Source: NBML01 sp029939535 (GTDB lineage: Bacteria; Desulfobacterota; Desulfobacteria; Desulfobacterales; Desulfobacteraceae). Taken from it: DNA of 34,864 nucleotides. Of this stretch, positions 33,710 through 34,864 are shown piece by piece. The translations under genes were made by a program, and so were the position numbers. Under the pieces are notes generated by a model, which worked only from the letters and a program-made list of their open reading frames with translations, did no database searches and was not told where the DNA came from. The stretch is from the NCBI GenBank assembly GCA_029939535.1, contig JAOZST010000015.1:1-34864 (forward strand), written 5' to 3'. How positions within the stretch are numbered: the first letter of the stretch is position 1; every line of letters starts with the position of its first letter.

Positions 33710-34864
33710 TTATTCCGTCATGGTCTGCAGCAGCCTGTAGAGGGTTCTTCTGGCAAGGATATCCCCGGTGATCACCCCTACCACCTTGTTGTCTTCCACA
33801 ACGGGCATGGCTGAGATTTCATGGTTTTCCAGCATGCGGATGCAGTCAATGATGGTTGTATCAGGTTCTGTGAAGATTACATCTGTAGTCATGACTTTTG
33901 TCAGGGGCGCATCCATGGCCAGTTTCGAGGCCATGGCCCTGGCGATATCCCAATTAGTGACAATGCCTATGAGTTTGCCCTTTTCCGAGACAACATTGAC
34001 CATGGAAACCGGTGATTCCACCAGAAGACCGGCAGCGTCGGTTATGCTTTTGTCCACCTCTATGGTGGGGGCATCTGCCATTACATCCCGGGCTTTTCTG
34101 GATTTTTCCATGGAAGCTATACGCTGGACACTTATTTTTTCAGCAATTTCACAGGGAAGGCTGTCTGCATCCTTGCACAAACCGTCTACCAGCTCTTCCA
34201 TGTTACGCCGGATAACGGTTTCAAGCTTTTCCACTGCTGCTTTGCGCCGTTTGTCTGCCAGGGCAGTAAAATCGTCCTGATTTTTTTTTAGCCATTTTTC
34301 AATTTCTTTGGAGTTGCCCAGGTGTTTTTTAGGAATCAGCAGATGATCCGGGGTGGGGATAATACGTTCGTGGGCCGCATAGATAACCCCGCCGGAATTG
34401 ACCAGGTAATCCGTTGCAATCAAGGTCCCCTTATCCCGGTAAACATGACGTTCCATGCGCCTGCGCTCGGATTTTCTGTTGGGGTTGGGAGAATAGGTAT
34501 TGGCCCCCTCAACAATGATCCGCCATTTTCCCATGCGGTCAACGGTCATGGAAGGGGAGGTGGACTGGTCCAGGTCCAGGTAGTTGAACACCGGGGATGC
34601 CGGGACCAGGCAGAAAGCTGACTCGGTCAGCAGATTGTCGGCAGAACTGGAATAGACCATTCTTTGTAATTCCGGGTGGGTTCCGTGCATGATGGTATCA
34701 TGAAAGTATTTCCGGGAAACCACATTAAACTGTTTCCACATTTCAAATAATTGCTGCCAGGGCAGTCCTCCACTGTTATACAGGTACCCGGTGGCATCGC
34801 TGATGCCTTTGATGATGGGGCTGTTTTCAGGATCATAATCATGGAAAATTCTTGCAACATGGGC
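33710..34864 (-). CDS. Glu/Leu/Phe/Val-type (NAD glutamate-like) dehydrogenase with C-terminal CBS pair, 5' end missing
   Basis: The frame stays open to the right edge; 384 residues are visible, beginning AHVARIFHDYDPENSPIIKG. The N-terminal part matches the C-terminal half of a glutamate-dehydrogenase superfamily enzyme: RIIVEGANTYSP, ATDYLVNSGGVIYAAHE. The last about 120 residues are a CBS pair (KARDVMADAPTIEV, GIVTNWDIAR, KVMTTDVIFTEPDT, NEISAMPVV-like ENHEISAMPVVEDNKVVGVI). CBS domains bind adenine nucleotides, so the enzyme is probably regulated by energy charge. The start lies outside the window. A GTG-started GIY-YIG gene follows after two bases. Confidence 0.85.
   Translation of the reverse strand, partial: AHVARIFHDYDPENSPIIKGISDATGYLYNSGGLPWQQLFEMWKQFNVVSRKYFHDTIMHGTHPELQRMVYSSSADNLLTESAFCLVPASPVFNYLDLDQSTSPSMTVDRMGKWRIIVEGANTYSPNPNRKSERRRMERHVYRDKGTLIATDYLVNSGGVIYAAHERIIPTPDHLLIPKKHLGNSKEIEKWLKKNQDDFTALADKRRKAAVEKLETVIRRNMEELVDGLCKDADSLPCEIAEKISVQRIASMEKSRKARDVMADAPTIEVDKSITDAAGLLVESPVSMVNVVSEKGKLIGIVTNWDIARAMASKLAMDAPLTKVMTTDVIFTEPDTTIIDCIRMLENHEISAMPVVEDNKVVGVITGDILARRTLYRLLQTMTE

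Overview
The window looks like chromosomal DNA of an anaerobic, sulfate-reducer-type Desulfobacterota (Desulfobacteraceae-like). The reasons are a tetrahydrofolate C1 branch (fhs, folD), a selenocysteine formate dehydrogenase, an ADP-forming acyl-CoA synthetase, an RnfB-type flavoprotein, Hdr-like iron-sulfur proteins, a monomeric isocitrate dehydrogenase and an Mn-type pyrophosphatase. No sulfate-reduction gene lies in the window, so the assignment is inference from gene content. A 100-N assembly gap sits at 31866-31965.

Layout. 121-5437: C1 and acyl-CoA metabolism (fhs, folD, then an ADP-forming acyl-CoA synthetase with its own promoter). 5466-10836: housekeeping run on the plus strand (DUF1844, ispE, tRNA-Gln, prs, bL25, pth, carD, rluD). 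10885-15988: a divergent redox pair, a selenocysteine FdhA on the minus strand (UGA plus a bacterial SECIS hairpin) and an RnfB-GltD fusion on the plus strand, around a shared promoter region with a dyad. 16041-18005: hybrid sensor kinase. 18165-22748: minus-strand pyrophosphatase, isocitrate dehydrogenase and a DHDPS-family aldolase, with a wrecked anion transporter beside the aldolase. 22911-23075: IS66-type transposase scrap. 23351-25911: a two-gene, membrane-anchored Hdr-like complex. 25908-26585: decayed DNA (flagellin C-terminus, frameshifted transposon-like ORF). 26653-31415: a PEP-CTERM locus with a TPR lipoprotein and two divergent PEP-CTERM cargo proteins, each behind a -24/-12 (sigma-54) promoter. 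31739-34864: a gap-truncated small gene, an MFS transporter, a GIY-YIG protein and the C-terminus of a CBS-domain glutamate-type dehydrogenase running off the right edge.

How the genes fit together. Formate dehydrogenase, Fhs and FolD are consecutive steps of the methyl branch of the Wood-Ljungdahl pathway, used reductively or oxidatively. The RnfB-GltD fusion could pass electrons between ferredoxin and NAD(P)H next to formate oxidation. The NarI/cytochrome c/HdrC fusion with HdrB looks like a quinone-linked thiol/disulfide module. The PEP-CTERM genes look like regulated surface cargo of an exosortase encoded elsewhere. The strongest novelty candidates are the NarI-c-heme-HdrC plus HdrB complex, the stand-alone RnfB-GltD fusion beside the selenocysteine formate dehydrogenase, and the paired sigma-54 promoters of the PEP-CTERM genes.
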